DNA of 64,000 nt from Demequina sp. B12 (GTDB lineage: Bacteria > Actinomycetota > Actinomycetes > Actinomycetales > Demequinaceae). A program made the translations under genes and the position numbers. The stretch is taken from the NCBI RefSeq assembly GCF_028823635.1, contig NZ_JAPEHU010000003.1:62001-126000 (forward strand). Reading direction: 5' to 3'. Under the pieces are notes generated by a model, which was not told where the DNA came from, ran no database searches, and was given only the letters and a program-made list of their open reading frames with translations. Below, in pieces: positions 17,426-26,556 of this stretch. Each line of letters starts with the position of its first letter. Position 1 is the stretch's first letter.

Positions 17426-18788
17426 CCGGCTGCCCCTCACCACCGCCGTCGCGCTCACGCAGTGCATCCAAAATCCAGTCCGCGGCATACGTCACCGGGC
17501 CCGATCCCACCGTGAGCACCACATCTCCCGGCTGAGCGATCTGCGCGACGCGTGCCGCCGCGTCTTCGAGGGCTTCCACGACTTCCGCCGCCGACCCCGC
17601 AGGCACCGCCATGGCGTCAAGAATCGACTGTGACGTCACACCGGGAATGGGATCCTCGCGGTCCCCATGCACGCCAGCAATCACCACGCGCGCGTTATCC
17701 GCACTCAGCGCCCGAGCAAAGTTTGCGGCGTGCAACTGGGTGCGAGAGAACAATGCGGGCTGGAACAACACCACGAGGCGACCCGCGCCGGAAGCACGGG
17801 CGGCCGCTAACAGTGCAGCCACCTCGGTGGGGTGGTGTGCATAGTCATCAATGACCGTGACTCCTGCGGCCTCACCACGCCACTGGTAACGACGGCCAGT
17901 GCCACCAAACGTCGCCACCGCAGAAGCCGCATCGCCAGCATCGGCGCCCATCGCTGTCGCCGCCGCCCAGGCTGCCGCAGCATTAAGCCGCATGTGCTCG
18001 CCTGGAACGGGAACCTCGACTGGGTAGTCCACACCGTCGCGAGATACCCCTGTCTCCGTCACGACCACATCGGCGTCACCCCTGCCGTACGTCACGACCT
18101 CCACGCCCTCGCGTTGCGCACGCCCAGCAATCTCCATGGCAGTGTCATCCTCAGCACACACCACCAACACCCGGCAGTCCGAGGCGAACGCGGTAAACGC
18201 CTCATGCAGTTTCTCGACCGTGCCGTAGTAGTCGAGATGGTCAGGCTCCACATTCAGGAGGATCGCGACCTCCGGGTGGTAGCGCAAGAAGGAGCCGTCA
18301 GACTCGTCCGCCTCCACGACGGCAATGCCCGATGCGCCGGCATAGCCGCCAGCCACCGCACCCTCGATGCCGAACACCCGTGCCCCCACCGCGAAGGACG
18401 CATCAATCCCGCTCCCGTGCAGCACATGCGCCACCATCGCGGAGGTCGTGGTCTTGCCATGCGAGCCCGCAACCGCCACCAGGCGCTGGTCATCGATCGC
18501 ACGGGCCAACGCCTCAGACCGGTGCACAATCTCCACACCCAGTTCACGCGCACGCGCCAGTTCAGGGTTGGTCTCACGGACCGCGGTCGAGATCACGACC
18601 TGGTCCACACCCTCGACATTTGCCGCGTCATGACCAATCGTGACGTTCATACCGGCATCACGAAGCGCCTCAAAATAGTGGCTCGCGCGCTGGTCGCTGC
18701 CACTCACCTCATGACCTGCAGCAGCCGTCAGCCGCGCCACGGCAGACATACCTGAGCCGCCCACACCAATGAAATGAACTCGGCTCAC
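17418..18788 (-). CDS. murC: UDP-N-acetylmuramate--L-alanine ligase
   Basis: ATP-dependent cytoplasmic ligase adding L-alanine to UDP-MurNAc (456 aa). N-terminal substrate domain HFIGVGGSGMSAVARL (about 5-20); Mur ligase ATP site GSHGKTTTSA near residue 110; the central EADESDGSF and the DDYAHHPTE motif in the last third. The start is GTG at 18788, overlapping the murG stop as GTGA. The C-terminus overlaps the start of ftsQ. It belongs to the contiguous peptidoglycan precursor block of the dcw cluster. Confidence 0.98.
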   Translation of the reverse strand: MSRVHFIGVGGSGMSAVARLTAAAGHEVSGSDQRASHYFEALRDAGMNVTIGHDAANVEGVDQVVISTAVRETNPELARARELGVEIVHRSEALARAIDDQRLVAVAGSHGKTTTSAMVAHVLHGSGIDASFAVGARVFGIEGAVAGGYAGASGIAVVEADESDGSFLRYHPEVAILLNVEPDHLDYYGTVEKLHEAFTAFASDCRVLVVCAEDDTAMEIAGRAQREGVEVVTYGRGDADVVVTETGVSRDGVDYPVEVPVPGEHMRLNAAAAWAAATAMGADAGDAASAVATFGGTGRRYQWRGEAAGVTVIDDYAHHPTEVAALLAAARASGAGRLVVLFQPALFSRTQLHAANFARALSADNARVVIAGVHGDREDPIPGVTSQSILDAMAVPAGSAAEVVEALEDAAARVAQIAQPGDVVLTVGSGPVTYAADWILDALRERDGGGEGQPVE

Positions 18789-19897
18789 AGCGTCTCCTCC
18801 ACCAGATCAGCCACCCGAGCGGCACCGTCAACGATCCCGAACGCAGCAGCCGCCTCCCGCATCTGCTGGCCGTCCTTACCTTCCAGCAGCATGCGTTCAG
18901 CGCCAAGCTCCAGCACCACAGGGGACAACTTCGCGTCATCCACCATGGACCCTGCCCCGGCTTCCACCGCAGGGACCGCGTTCAACGCCTGCTCGCCATT
19001 ACCGTGAGGCAACGGCACGTACATGGCCGGAAGGCGCATCGCCGTGACCTCAGCCACCATGCCTGCACCTGCCCGACACACCACCGCACCGGCCGCGGAG
19101 TAGACCGCAGACATGTCGTGGCAGTACTCGTCAACGCGGTACATGTCTCGTTTGTCCGCCGCCAAGTCGCCCTTGGCACGGTCCGCCTCCGCAGACTTGC
19201 CACGCCCAGTGATGTGCCAGACGTACACGCCATGGTCCACCAACGTCGCGGCAGCCGCAGCGGTAGCCGCGTTCAGGCTCGCCGCCCCCTGAGAACCCCC
19301 AGTCACCACCAGCACCGGCGCGTCCGCGGGCCATCCCAGTTCCTCGCGGGCAGCCGCACGCAACGCTGACGCCACCCGGTCGTCACCCAGTGCCTCGGCC
19401 AACTCACGCACATGCGGCAACAACGGCATGCCAGTCACCTGCGCGCCCTTCAACGGCGTACCCGGCAAAGTGGCGCCAACCCGTGCAGCCCACCGCGCAC
19501 CCACCTTGTTCGCCAAACCCGGGCGAGCGTTCGCTTCGTGGACGACGATCGGGATGCCAGCCTTCTTGGCCGCCAGATACGCAGGGGTCGACACAAAGCC
19601 ACCAAAGCCAACGACGGCATCGGCCCCCACTTGATCGATGGCAGCCCGCGCAGCCTTGACTGCGGCATTCAGGTTGCCGGGCAGGCGCACCAAGTCTCCA
19701 CTAGGGCGACGGGGCATCGGCACGCGCGGCACCACATGCATCTCCACGCCGGCACGCGGCACAAGATCAGCCTCAAGGCCCTCTTCAGTACCAACAGCGG
19801 CAATACGGTGCCCGCGCTCACGCAGTTCAAGCCCAGTTGCGAGCATGGGGTTAACGTGACCAGCGGAACCGCCGCCAGCCAGGAGGATGCTAGCCAC
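18785..19897 (-). CDS. murG: Lipid II synthase MurG
   Basis: Membrane-associated glycosyltransferase adding GlcNAc from UDP-GlcNAc to lipid I, giving lipid II (370 aa). The N-terminal glycine-rich loop ILLAGGGSAGHVNPMLA is the MurG signature; the second nucleotide-binding lobe contains VTGGSQGAASLN and CRAGAGMVAEV. The GTG at 19897 is chosen because GAAGGG lies eight bases upstream and the protein then begins just before the conserved loop; the open frame extends to 19990 inside ftsW. It overlaps the ftsW stop and, at its end, murC. Confidence 0.97.
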   Translation of the reverse strand: MASILLAGGGSAGHVNPMLATGLELRERGHRIAAVGTEEGLEADLVPRAGVEMHVVPRVPMPRRPSGDLVRLPGNLNAAVKAARAAIDQVGADAVVGFGGFVSTPAYLAAKKAGIPIVVHEANARPGLANKVGARWAARVGATLPGTPLKGAQVTGMPLLPHVRELAEALGDDRVASALRAAAREELGWPADAPVLVVTGGSQGAASLNAATAAAAATLVDHGVYVWHITGRGKSAEADRAKGDLAADKRDMYRVDEYCHDMSAVYSAAGAVVCRAGAGMVAEVTAMRLPAMYVPLPHGNGEQALNAVPAVEAGAGSMVDDAKLSPVVLELGAERMLLEGKDGQQMREAAAAFGIVDGAARVADLVEETL

Positions 19898-21113
19898 GAC
19901 GGCGACCCTTCGATACGACAGCAATGGAACGACGCAACATGCTGGGACGGGCAGCAAACGCCGCCTCCGCACCAGGTTCATGTCTGGCAAACGCCATCAG
20001 CACTCCGATGGCGGCCAGGGAGACAATCAATGACGAGCCTCCCGACGAGATAAACGGCAGCGGGACACCAGTCACCGGAAGCAGACCCACGACCACCGCA
20101 ATATTGATGCAAGCCTGCCCCACGAGCCATGCGCCGATGCCGGCAGACGCGATTTGCACAAACGGGTCGTGATGGCGCTGCACCAAACGGTTCACGGCCA
20201 CGGCAAGGATGCCGAACGCGATCAGCACCATCAGAGCACCAATCAGTCCGTACTCCTCACCGATGATCGCAAAAGCAAAGTCGGAATCGGCCACGGGCAG
20301 GTAGCCCCACTTCTCCCGACTCATCCCCGGACCCAGCCCCCACAGACCTCCGGAAGCCAGTGCCCACCGTGCATGGAGAGCCTGCATACCCACGCCAGCC
20401 GGGTCAGCGGTGTCAGGGTTCAACCACGCGTCAATACGCGCACCGCGACTGTCACCCACCGTCAATGCGGAAGCAACCAGCACGACTCCGGCGATAGCCG
20501 CCACCAGAAAGAAACGCTTGGGAGCACCCGCAACCCAGAACGATGCGGCCACCATGAGTCCCATCACCAACGTGGTACCCAAATCATGGCCGAGCATCAC
20601 CAACGCGATGACTGCAGCGGCCATGATCCCACCGGGCACCAAGATGCCCTTCAACGTCGTGAGCTCCTTGCGGAACTTCGACAACACCACACCCAAGTAC
20701 AGCGCAAGTCCCAGCTTCGCCAGCTCCGAGGGCTGGAAACTCATCGGACCAATCATGATCCAGTTCTGGTTACCGCCGACTGCCTCACCAATAAAAACCA
20801 CGAGGACAAGCAGCACCATCGAGGCGTACAAGACCAACGGCGCTGCACGCTTCCAGAGCGCGACCGAAACGCGTGAACCGACGACCAGGGCCGTCAACCC
20901 CAGCCCCAACGCGATCGCCTGACTCGTAAACAACCGGAAGGGCGAACCCGCGCTGTCGAACTTCAGCGCCGTCACCGAACTCGCGGACAACACGACCGCG
21001 AGCCCAATCAGCACCAGCAACGTGGTCGCAACTGCCAGCAAGTAGTACGTGGTGACCGGCGAACCAGGAGGGTTGGTGTCGGAGGCGGCGCGTCGTGAGG
21101 CAGTTGCCGTCAT
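19890..21113 (-). CDS. ftsW: Septal peptidoglycan polymerase FtsW
   Basis: SEDS-family glycosyltransferase polymerising lipid II at the septum with FtsI (407 aa). About ten membrane segments. SEDS marks include the extracellular loop with WLNPDTADPAGVGMQALHA and the C-terminal GVPLPFISSGGSSL. It has a short N-terminal and a basic C-terminal cytoplasmic tail. The ATG at 21113 has AGGAGG five bases upstream, one of the strongest ribosome sites of the cluster. It lies between murD and murG. Confidence 0.97.
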   Translation of the reverse strand: MTATASRRAASDTNPPGSPVTTYYLLAVATTLLVLIGLAVVLSASSVTALKFDSAGSPFRLFTSQAIALGLGLTALVVGSRVSVALWKRAAPLVLYASMVLLVLVVFIGEAVGGNQNWIMIGPMSFQPSELAKLGLALYLGVVLSKFRKELTTLKGILVPGGIMAAAVIALVMLGHDLGTTLVMGLMVAASFWVAGAPKRFFLVAAIAGVVLVASALTVGDSRGARIDAWLNPDTADPAGVGMQALHARWALASGGLWGLGPGMSREKWGYLPVADSDFAFAIIGEEYGLIGALMVLIAFGILAVAVNRLVQRHHDPFVQIASAGIGAWLVGQACINIAVVVGLLPVTGVPLPFISSGGSSLIVSLAAIGVLMAFARHEPGAEAAFAARPSMLRRSIAVVSKGRRRG

Positions 21114-21122
21114 CGCGCCCTC

Positions 21123-22499
21123 CTATCCCTCTAGCGAGGCCACCGCGGTAGCGAAGGCTTCTCCTCGGTCCGCGTAACTGCGGAACTGGTCGAACGATGC
21201 ACACGCGGGTGACAACAACACAGTGTCACCGGGCATCGCCGCCGCTTGGGCCGCTTGCACGGCCCGCGCCATCACAGTGTCTCCCGGCTCAATGCGAGTC
21301 ACGGGGATATCCGGCGCGTGTCCCTGGAGCGCTGTCGCCAGCGGCTCTGGGTCTTCCCCGATGAGGACAACAGCCCGAACCCGCGGGTGGACACGTTGCA
21401 CAAGGTCGTCGAACTCCTGGCCCTTCGCAAGGCCTCCCGCAATCCACACCACGGATTGAGGCGCGCGGCCGCCGAACGCTGCGATCGCTGCATGAGCGTT
21501 CGTTGCCTTGGAGTCGTCAACCCAGTCCACGTCTCCTACGCGGGCCACGAAGGCGGTCCGATGCGCGTCAAGCGAGAAGCCTCGCAGTCCGTCACGCACT
21601 GCCTCAGGCGCTGCGCCCACGGCGCGAGCGAGCGCAGCAGCGCACAGTGCGTTGAAGGCGAGATAGGGCGGCACCGTCCCTGCGACCAGGTGGGAAAGAT
21701 CGTCAACGGCTCCCAGTTCTACGGCCTCGCGACGACGCGCATCGTGAAAGGCCCGGTCAACCAGCACATCGTCAACGATGCCCAGCTGTGACACGGCAGG
21801 CGAGCCGACGGTGACACCCACGGCACGGCAGCCCTCCACCACGTCTGCCTCGGCAACCATCGACTCCACCAACGAGTCGTGTGCCCCATAGACGCAGGCG
21901 ACCTGAACGCGCTCGTACACCTTCGCTTTGTCCGCGCGATACGCCTCGACCGATCCGTGCCAATCCAGGTGGTCTTCATCCGCGTTGAGGCACACGGCGG
22001 CATGGGGAGACAGCGTGGACGTGAAGTGCAACTGCAGGCTCGCGATCTCCACGGCGAGCACGTCATGCGATTCGCGGGCGGCGGCAATCACCGGGATCCC
22101 CATGTTGCCGCAGACCGCAACATCAATCCCGCCGGCGCCAAGAATCGCGCCTGTCATCTGCGTCGTGGTCGTCTTGCCGTTCGTGCCGGTGACGAGTACC
22201 CACGCGGCTTTGGGGTCGCGAACCCGCCACGCGAACTCCATCTCCGACACGACCTCGATACCCGCCTCCTGCACTGCGGTCACCCACGGGTGATGCGGCG
22301 CGAAGCCTGGCGACGACATGCACACATCCACCGCGGACAGATCGACGGTGTCGAGACTGACGTGGTCAGCACTCCCGCTGGGGTCAACGCATTCCGCGGC
22401 CACCCCTAAGTCACGACACGCTTGCAGCGCCGACGCTCCCGCGACGCCATGCCCCAGCACAAGAACGCGACGGCCCTCCAGGCCGTTCACCTGCGCCAC
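21123..22499 (-). CDS. murD: UDP-N-acetylmuramoylalanine--D-glutamate ligase
   Basis: ATP-dependent ligase adding D-glutamate in peptidoglycan precursor synthesis (458 aa). An N-terminal Rossmann-like domain begins GLEGRRVLVLGHGVAG; the ATP loop VTGTNGKTTTTQM is near residue 103; the DEDHLDWHGS and DDSKATNAHA motifs, typical of MurD, follow. The start is GTG at 22499, five bases after the mraY stop. The ribosome site is weak, which suggests translational coupling with mraY. Confidence 0.98.
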   Translation of the reverse strand: MAQVNGLEGRRVLVLGHGVAGASALQACRDLGVAAECVDPSGSADHVSLDTVDLSAVDVCMSSPGFAPHHPWVTAVQEAGIEVVSEMEFAWRVRDPKAAWVLVTGTNGKTTTTQMTGAILGAGGIDVAVCGNMGIPVIAAARESHDVLAVEIASLQLHFTSTLSPHAAVCLNADEDHLDWHGSVEAYRADKAKVYERVQVACVYGAHDSLVESMVAEADVVEGCRAVGVTVGSPAVSQLGIVDDVLVDRAFHDARRREAVELGAVDDLSHLVAGTVPPYLAFNALCAAALARAVGAAPEAVRDGLRGFSLDAHRTAFVARVGDVDWVDDSKATNAHAAIAAFGGRAPQSVVWIAGGLAKGQEFDDLVQRVHPRVRAVVLIGEDPEPLATALQGHAPDIPVTRIEPGDTVMARAVQAAQAAAMPGDTVLLSPACASFDQFRSYADRGEAFATAVASLEG

Positions 22500-22503
22500 G
22501 GCG

Positions 22504-23601
22504 CTACTGACCTGACGGCAAAGTGGCGATCCACTCTGCGTAGAACAACGCTCCGCCGGCAGCGGCGCACAACGCGGCGACGATCCAGAAACGAATCACG
22601 ATCGTCACTTCACCCCAACCCAAGAGCTCGAAGTGATGATGCAGCGGTGCCATCTTGAACACGCGTTTACCGCCCGAGATCTTGAACCAGCCGATCTGAA
22701 TCACCGACGACGCGACGATGATGACGAACAGTCCGCCAATGATGACGCCCAAGAGTTCTGTGCGCGACATGATGGTCAGACCCGCGATCGCGCCACCAAG
22801 GGCGAGCGAGCCGGTGTCCCCCATGAAGATCTTGGCGGGGCTGGCATTCCACCATAGGAAGCCAAAGCACGCACCGGCAATCGCCGCGGCGAGAATCGCG
22901 AGGTCGCGGGGGTCGCGGACCTCGTAGCACTGGGAACTCGCAGAGGCGAACCCGCACCACTGGTTGTACTGCCAGATAGTGATGAGCGTGTAGGCGCCAA
23001 AGAAGATCAAGGAGGCACCCGTGGCAAGCCCGTCGAGTCCGTCCGTCAGGTTCACTGCATTTGACCAAGCGGTGATAAGGAAGTTGGACCAGACGATGAA
23101 CAGGATGATGCCGACGGCCGGTCCCCAGAACGCGAGGTCAACGGCGGTGTCACGCAAGAAGGACACTGCCGTCGATGCCGGCGTCACACCACCATCGTTG
23201 GGGAACTGCAACGCCATGACTCCGAAGGAGATCCCCACCACGGCTTGGCCAAGAATCTTGTACCGCGCACGCAGGCCCAACGAGCGTTCGCGACGGATCT
23301 TGATGAAGTCATCGAGGAAACCCACCAGGCCCAGGCCAACGATGAGGAAGACCACCAGCATTGATGAGGCATAGGGGGTACGTCCGGTCAGCAAGTTGCC
23401 ACCGAGCCAGCCCATCACCAACGCGAAGATGATGACAACGCCACCCATGGTGGGCGTGCCGCGCTTCACCAGATGCGAAGCCGGGCCGTCGTGCCGCACA
23501 AACTGGCCGTAGTGGTGCTTGATGAGGAAGCGAATAAACAGCGGCGTTCCCAGCAGCGCAATAACTAGAGAGATACCTCCAGAGAAAATGACCGCTCTCA
23601 T
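22504..23601 (-). CDS. mraY: Phospho-N-acetylmuramoyl-pentapeptide transferase
   Basis: Polytopic membrane enzyme that transfers phospho-MurNAc-pentapeptide to undecaprenyl phosphate, giving lipid I (365 aa). About ten membrane segments. Conserved aspartate motifs are present: FLDDFIK, NLTDGLDGLATG and FMGDTGSLALGG, plus the PLHHHFELLGW segment near the end that is diagnostic of MraY. The ATG at 23601 overlaps the murF stop as ATGA. Confidence 0.98.
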   Translation of the reverse strand: MRAVIFSGGISLVIALLGTPLFIRFLIKHHYGQFVRHDGPASHLVKRGTPTMGGVVIIFALVMGWLGGNLLTGRTPYASSMLVVFLIVGLGLVGFLDDFIKIRRERSLGLRARYKILGQAVVGISFGVMALQFPNDGGVTPASTAVSFLRDTAVDLAFWGPAVGIILFIVWSNFLITAWSNAVNLTDGLDGLATGASLIFFGAYTLITIWQYNQWCGFASASSQCYEVRDPRDLAILAAAIAGACFGFLWWNASPAKIFMGDTGSLALGGAIAGLTIMSRTELLGVIIGGLFVIIVASSVIQIGWFKISGGKRVFKMAPLHHHFELLGWGEVTIVIRFWIVAALCAAAGGALFYAEWIATLPSGQ

Positions 23602-24992
23602 GCAGGTTCTCCCACCAGTTCGTCAGCTAGCTTCCACAGCCCGGTTCCGTGGGACCCCTTGATCAGCACGGTGTCCCCGCTGGTCAGGCGCCCCGCGAGG
23701 AACTCGCGAGCCTCGTCAATGGTAGCGACGAATGCCGCTTCCTCTCCCCACGATCCTTCACGAACGGCCGAGACATATGCGGCACGCGCTCCAGCACCCA
23801 CCACGAGGAGGTGATCGATGCGCAAGCGCACGGCATCGAGGCCGATCTCATCGTGAGCGGACAAGGAGCTGTCGCCCATCTCCAGCATCTCGCCCACGAC
23901 CGCGAAGGAACGTCCTGCATCGGCGACGTCCTTGAGGGCACGCAGCGCCGCCTTCATGGACTCGGGGGAAGCGTTGTAGGAATCGTCGAGGATCCGCACT
24001 CCGTCGCCTCGCACGGTGAGCGCCATCCGGTGGGGGCTCAACGGCATGGCTACGGCGACTGCGTCAGCGGCATCGGCCAACGTCTGCCCACACACCGTGG
24101 CGACCGCGATGGCTGCAAGCGCATTGGTGGCGTGATGCTCACCGATGAGAGACAACGTGACCCGGCCAGAGTGCTCCTGCCCTCCCTGCACGTCGAACGA
24201 CGCGCGGCCTGCGTCCAGGCGAAGATCTCGCGCCGTCAACGTACGGCCCTGACCGCCCACGCCGAACGTGACCGTCGTGCGCGCGTCCTCGTGCAACACC
24301 GCGCGTGAAGCCATTACCGCAACCCGCGGGTCGTCGCCGTTCAAGACCGCCGTGCCTCCGGGCAGCAGGCCATCCAGCAGCGTTGCCTTTTCCTCGGCAA
24401 GTGCCTCGGGCGAGCCATAGCCACCCAAATGTGCCGTCCCCACGGTGAGCACCACCGCGATATCGAGGGGTGCGATCGCGGTGAGGTACGCGAGATCACC
24501 AGGCGCGGAAGCACCCATCTCCAACACCAGGAACTCAGTCTCTGGGTCCGCACGCAATACGGTCAGCGGAAGCCCAATCTCATTGTTGAAACTTCCCTGC
24601 GGGGCGATCGCGTTGGGCAACACCTGCGCGAGGAGGTCCTTGGTGCTCGTCTTGCCATTGGACCCGGTGATGCCGATGACGGTGATCGACCCCTCGGTAC
24701 GAAGAAGAGCCACATATGCCTGAGCCAAGGAACCCAACGCCGCCACAACATCGTCGACCAGCACGTGGGGCCCCGGCACCGGTTGCGAAACCAACGCCAG
24801 TGACGCGCCAGCTGCAAAGGCTTGCGGCGCGAACTCGTGTCCGTCCGCCCGCTCCCCTACGAACGCCACATACAACGCACCAGCCGTCACCAGACGCGAG
24901 TCTTTCTCCACGCTGGTGACTTCGGCATCGACGTCCGCCGCAAGTTCACCACCGACGGCGTTCGCGATCCATTGCGCTGTCAGCTTCCTCAT
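23598..24992 (-). CDS. murF: UDP-MurNAc-tripeptide--D-alanyl-D-alanine ligase
   Basis: Adds the D-Ala-D-Ala dipeptide to UDP-MurNAc-tripeptide (464 aa). The ATP loop GITGSNGKTSTKDLL is near residue 107; FNNEIGLPLTVL and the DDSYNASPESM motif identify MurF rather than MurE. The ATG at 24992 overlaps the murE stop as ATGA, and its own stop overlaps mraY, so murE-murF-mraY are translationally linked. Confidence 0.98.
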   Translation of the reverse strand: MRKLTAQWIANAVGGELAADVDAEVTSVEKDSRLVTAGALYVAFVGERADGHEFAPQAFAAGASLALVSQPVPGPHVLVDDVVAALGSLAQAYVALLRTEGSITVIGITGSNGKTSTKDLLAQVLPNAIAPQGSFNNEIGLPLTVLRADPETEFLVLEMGASAPGDLAYLTAIAPLDIAVVLTVGTAHLGGYGSPEALAEEKATLLDGLLPGGTAVLNGDDPRVAVMASRAVLHEDARTTVTFGVGGQGRTLTARDLRLDAGRASFDVQGGQEHSGRVTLSLIGEHHATNALAAIAVATVCGQTLADAADAVAVAMPLSPHRMALTVRGDGVRILDDSYNASPESMKAALRALKDVADAGRSFAVVGEMLEMGDSSLSAHDEIGLDAVRLRIDHLLVVGAGARAAYVSAVREGSWGEEAAFVATIDEAREFLAGRLTSGDTVLIKGSHGTGLWKLADELVGEPA

Positions 24993-26554
24993 GCACGGCC
25001 TTCCCGTTCGGCGACAATTGTGGCGTGTGCCTGCAGGTATGCATCGCGATCGTTGTATCGGTGGAAAACTCCAGCGATCTCTTGCGTAGGCTCGTGGCCC
25101 TTGCCCGTCACGATGACGGTGTCCTGCGGACCGGCCAAGCGTAGCCCTGTCTCCACGGCAAGGACACGCGGCTCTACTTCATGCACATCCGCGAGGTCTG
25201 GTCGCACTTTCTCGATGCCGGCACGGATGGCGGCTCTGACCGCGGCGGGGTCCTCAGAGCGCGGGTTCTCGTCCGTCAACACAATGACGTCAGCAAGCCT
25301 TGCCGCGATCTCCCCCATGACGGGGCGTTTACCCTGGTCACGGTCGCCGTCAGAACCAAAGATCAGCACCAACCGTCCCGGGGTGATCGGCCGCACTCCT
25401 TCGAGCGCAAGGGTGAGCGCATCCGGTGTGTGGGCATAGTCCACGATGGCAAGCGGGTCTACTTCGGAACGCTCAATGACGCGCTCCATCCGGCCAGGAA
25501 CTCCGTGCGCGGTAGCGACGCCCTCGATCGCCTGCTCAAGGGTCAGGCCTGCCGCATGGGCGGCCACGATCGCCACCATGGAGTTCGACACATTGACGAG
25601 GCCCGGCAAAGGCGAAAACGCATCATGCTCCGCGCCGTCGGGATCAGTAAAGGAGAAACGCGAACCCACCCCATCCAGGCCGATGTCGGCGCTGACGACA
25701 GTCCAGTCTGCCGCATGCGGGTCCTCGACGTGAGTGGAAACCGTCTCGCAGGGGATCTGCACGTGAGAAGCCAGGCGCCGTCCCCACTCGTCATCGACGT
25801 TGATCACCCCGCGCTGGGCACGTCCGGGGGCAAAGAGCTTCGCCTTCGCCTCGAGGTAGTTCTCCATGGTCCCGTGAAAATCCAAGTGGTCCCACTGGAG
25901 GTTCGTGAACACTGCGACGGAGAAGGTCACGCCGGAGATCCGTTCCAGTTCAGCGGCGTGCGAACTCACTTCCGTGACCGCTGCGGTCACGCCGTCCTCG
26001 CGCATACGCGCGAGCAACCCGTGCAGGACCGGTGACTCAACGGTGGTCCGCGGCGATTCCACGGTCTCTTCACCAATGCGGAGTTCAACCGTGCCCATGA
26101 TCCCGGTGTGCTCGTGAACCTGCTCGAGTGCGTTGAGGATGAAGTAACTCGTGGTGGTCTTACCGTTGGTTCCCGTGACCCCCACAAAGGTGAGGTCGTC
26201 GCTGGGGTTGCCATAGATGTGGGCAGCCGCCTCCCCCATGGCGCGCCGAGCATCGTCCACCACCACCACGGGCGCATTCACACCAGCGTCGCGCACCACG
26301 CGCAGGCCTTCAACGTCCGTCAGGATGGCCGATGCGCCGCTTGCGACGGCCTCGGCAGCAAAGCGAGCGCCGTGGACAGTGAACCCGGGGAAGGCACCAA
26401 AGAGATCTCCCGGGCGCACGTCCCGTGAGTCGACGGTCGCACCCGTCAGGGTGGTTTCTGCACCGGCGGCGGGGATCTCCACGCCGAGTAGGTTGGCGAC
26501 CTGCGCGACGGTGGATGGCACCGTTCGCGAGGGACGCAGCACCATGTCTGCCAC
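24989..26554 (-). CDS. murE: UDP-MurNAc-L-Ala-D-Glu ligase (third residue)
   Basis: Adds the diamino acid at position three of the stem peptide (521 aa). The ATP loop GVTGTNGKTTTSYF and the HGTMENYLEAK segment are typical. The substrate-selecting region reads TDENPRSEDP, where meso-diaminopimelate enzymes usually have DNPR; here the first position is Glu. The true substrate (diaminopimelate, lysine or ornithine) cannot be decided by eye. dapF at 50046 shows that meso-diaminopimelate is made. The start is GTG at 26554, with GGAG upstream; an ATG three codons later is possible. Confidence 0.95.
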   Translation of the reverse strand: MADMVLRPSRTVPSTVAQVANLLGVEIPAAGAETTLTGATVDSRDVRPGDLFGAFPGFTVHGARFAAEAVASGASAILTDVEGLRVVRDAGVNAPVVVVDDARRAMGEAAAHIYGNPSDDLTFVGVTGTNGKTTTSYFILNALEQVHEHTGIMGTVELRIGEETVESPRTTVESPVLHGLLARMREDGVTAAVTEVSSHAAELERISGVTFSVAVFTNLQWDHLDFHGTMENYLEAKAKLFAPGRAQRGVINVDDEWGRRLASHVQIPCETVSTHVEDPHAADWTVVSADIGLDGVGSRFSFTDPDGAEHDAFSPLPGLVNVSNSMVAIVAAHAAGLTLEQAIEGVATAHGVPGRMERVIERSEVDPLAIVDYAHTPDALTLALEGVRPITPGRLVLIFGSDGDRDQGKRPVMGEIAARLADVIVLTDENPRSEDPAAVRAAIRAGIEKVRPDLADVHEVEPRVLAVETGLRLAGPQDTVIVTGKGHEPTQEIAGVFHRYNDRDAYLQAHATIVAEREGRA

Positions 26555-26556
26555 TG

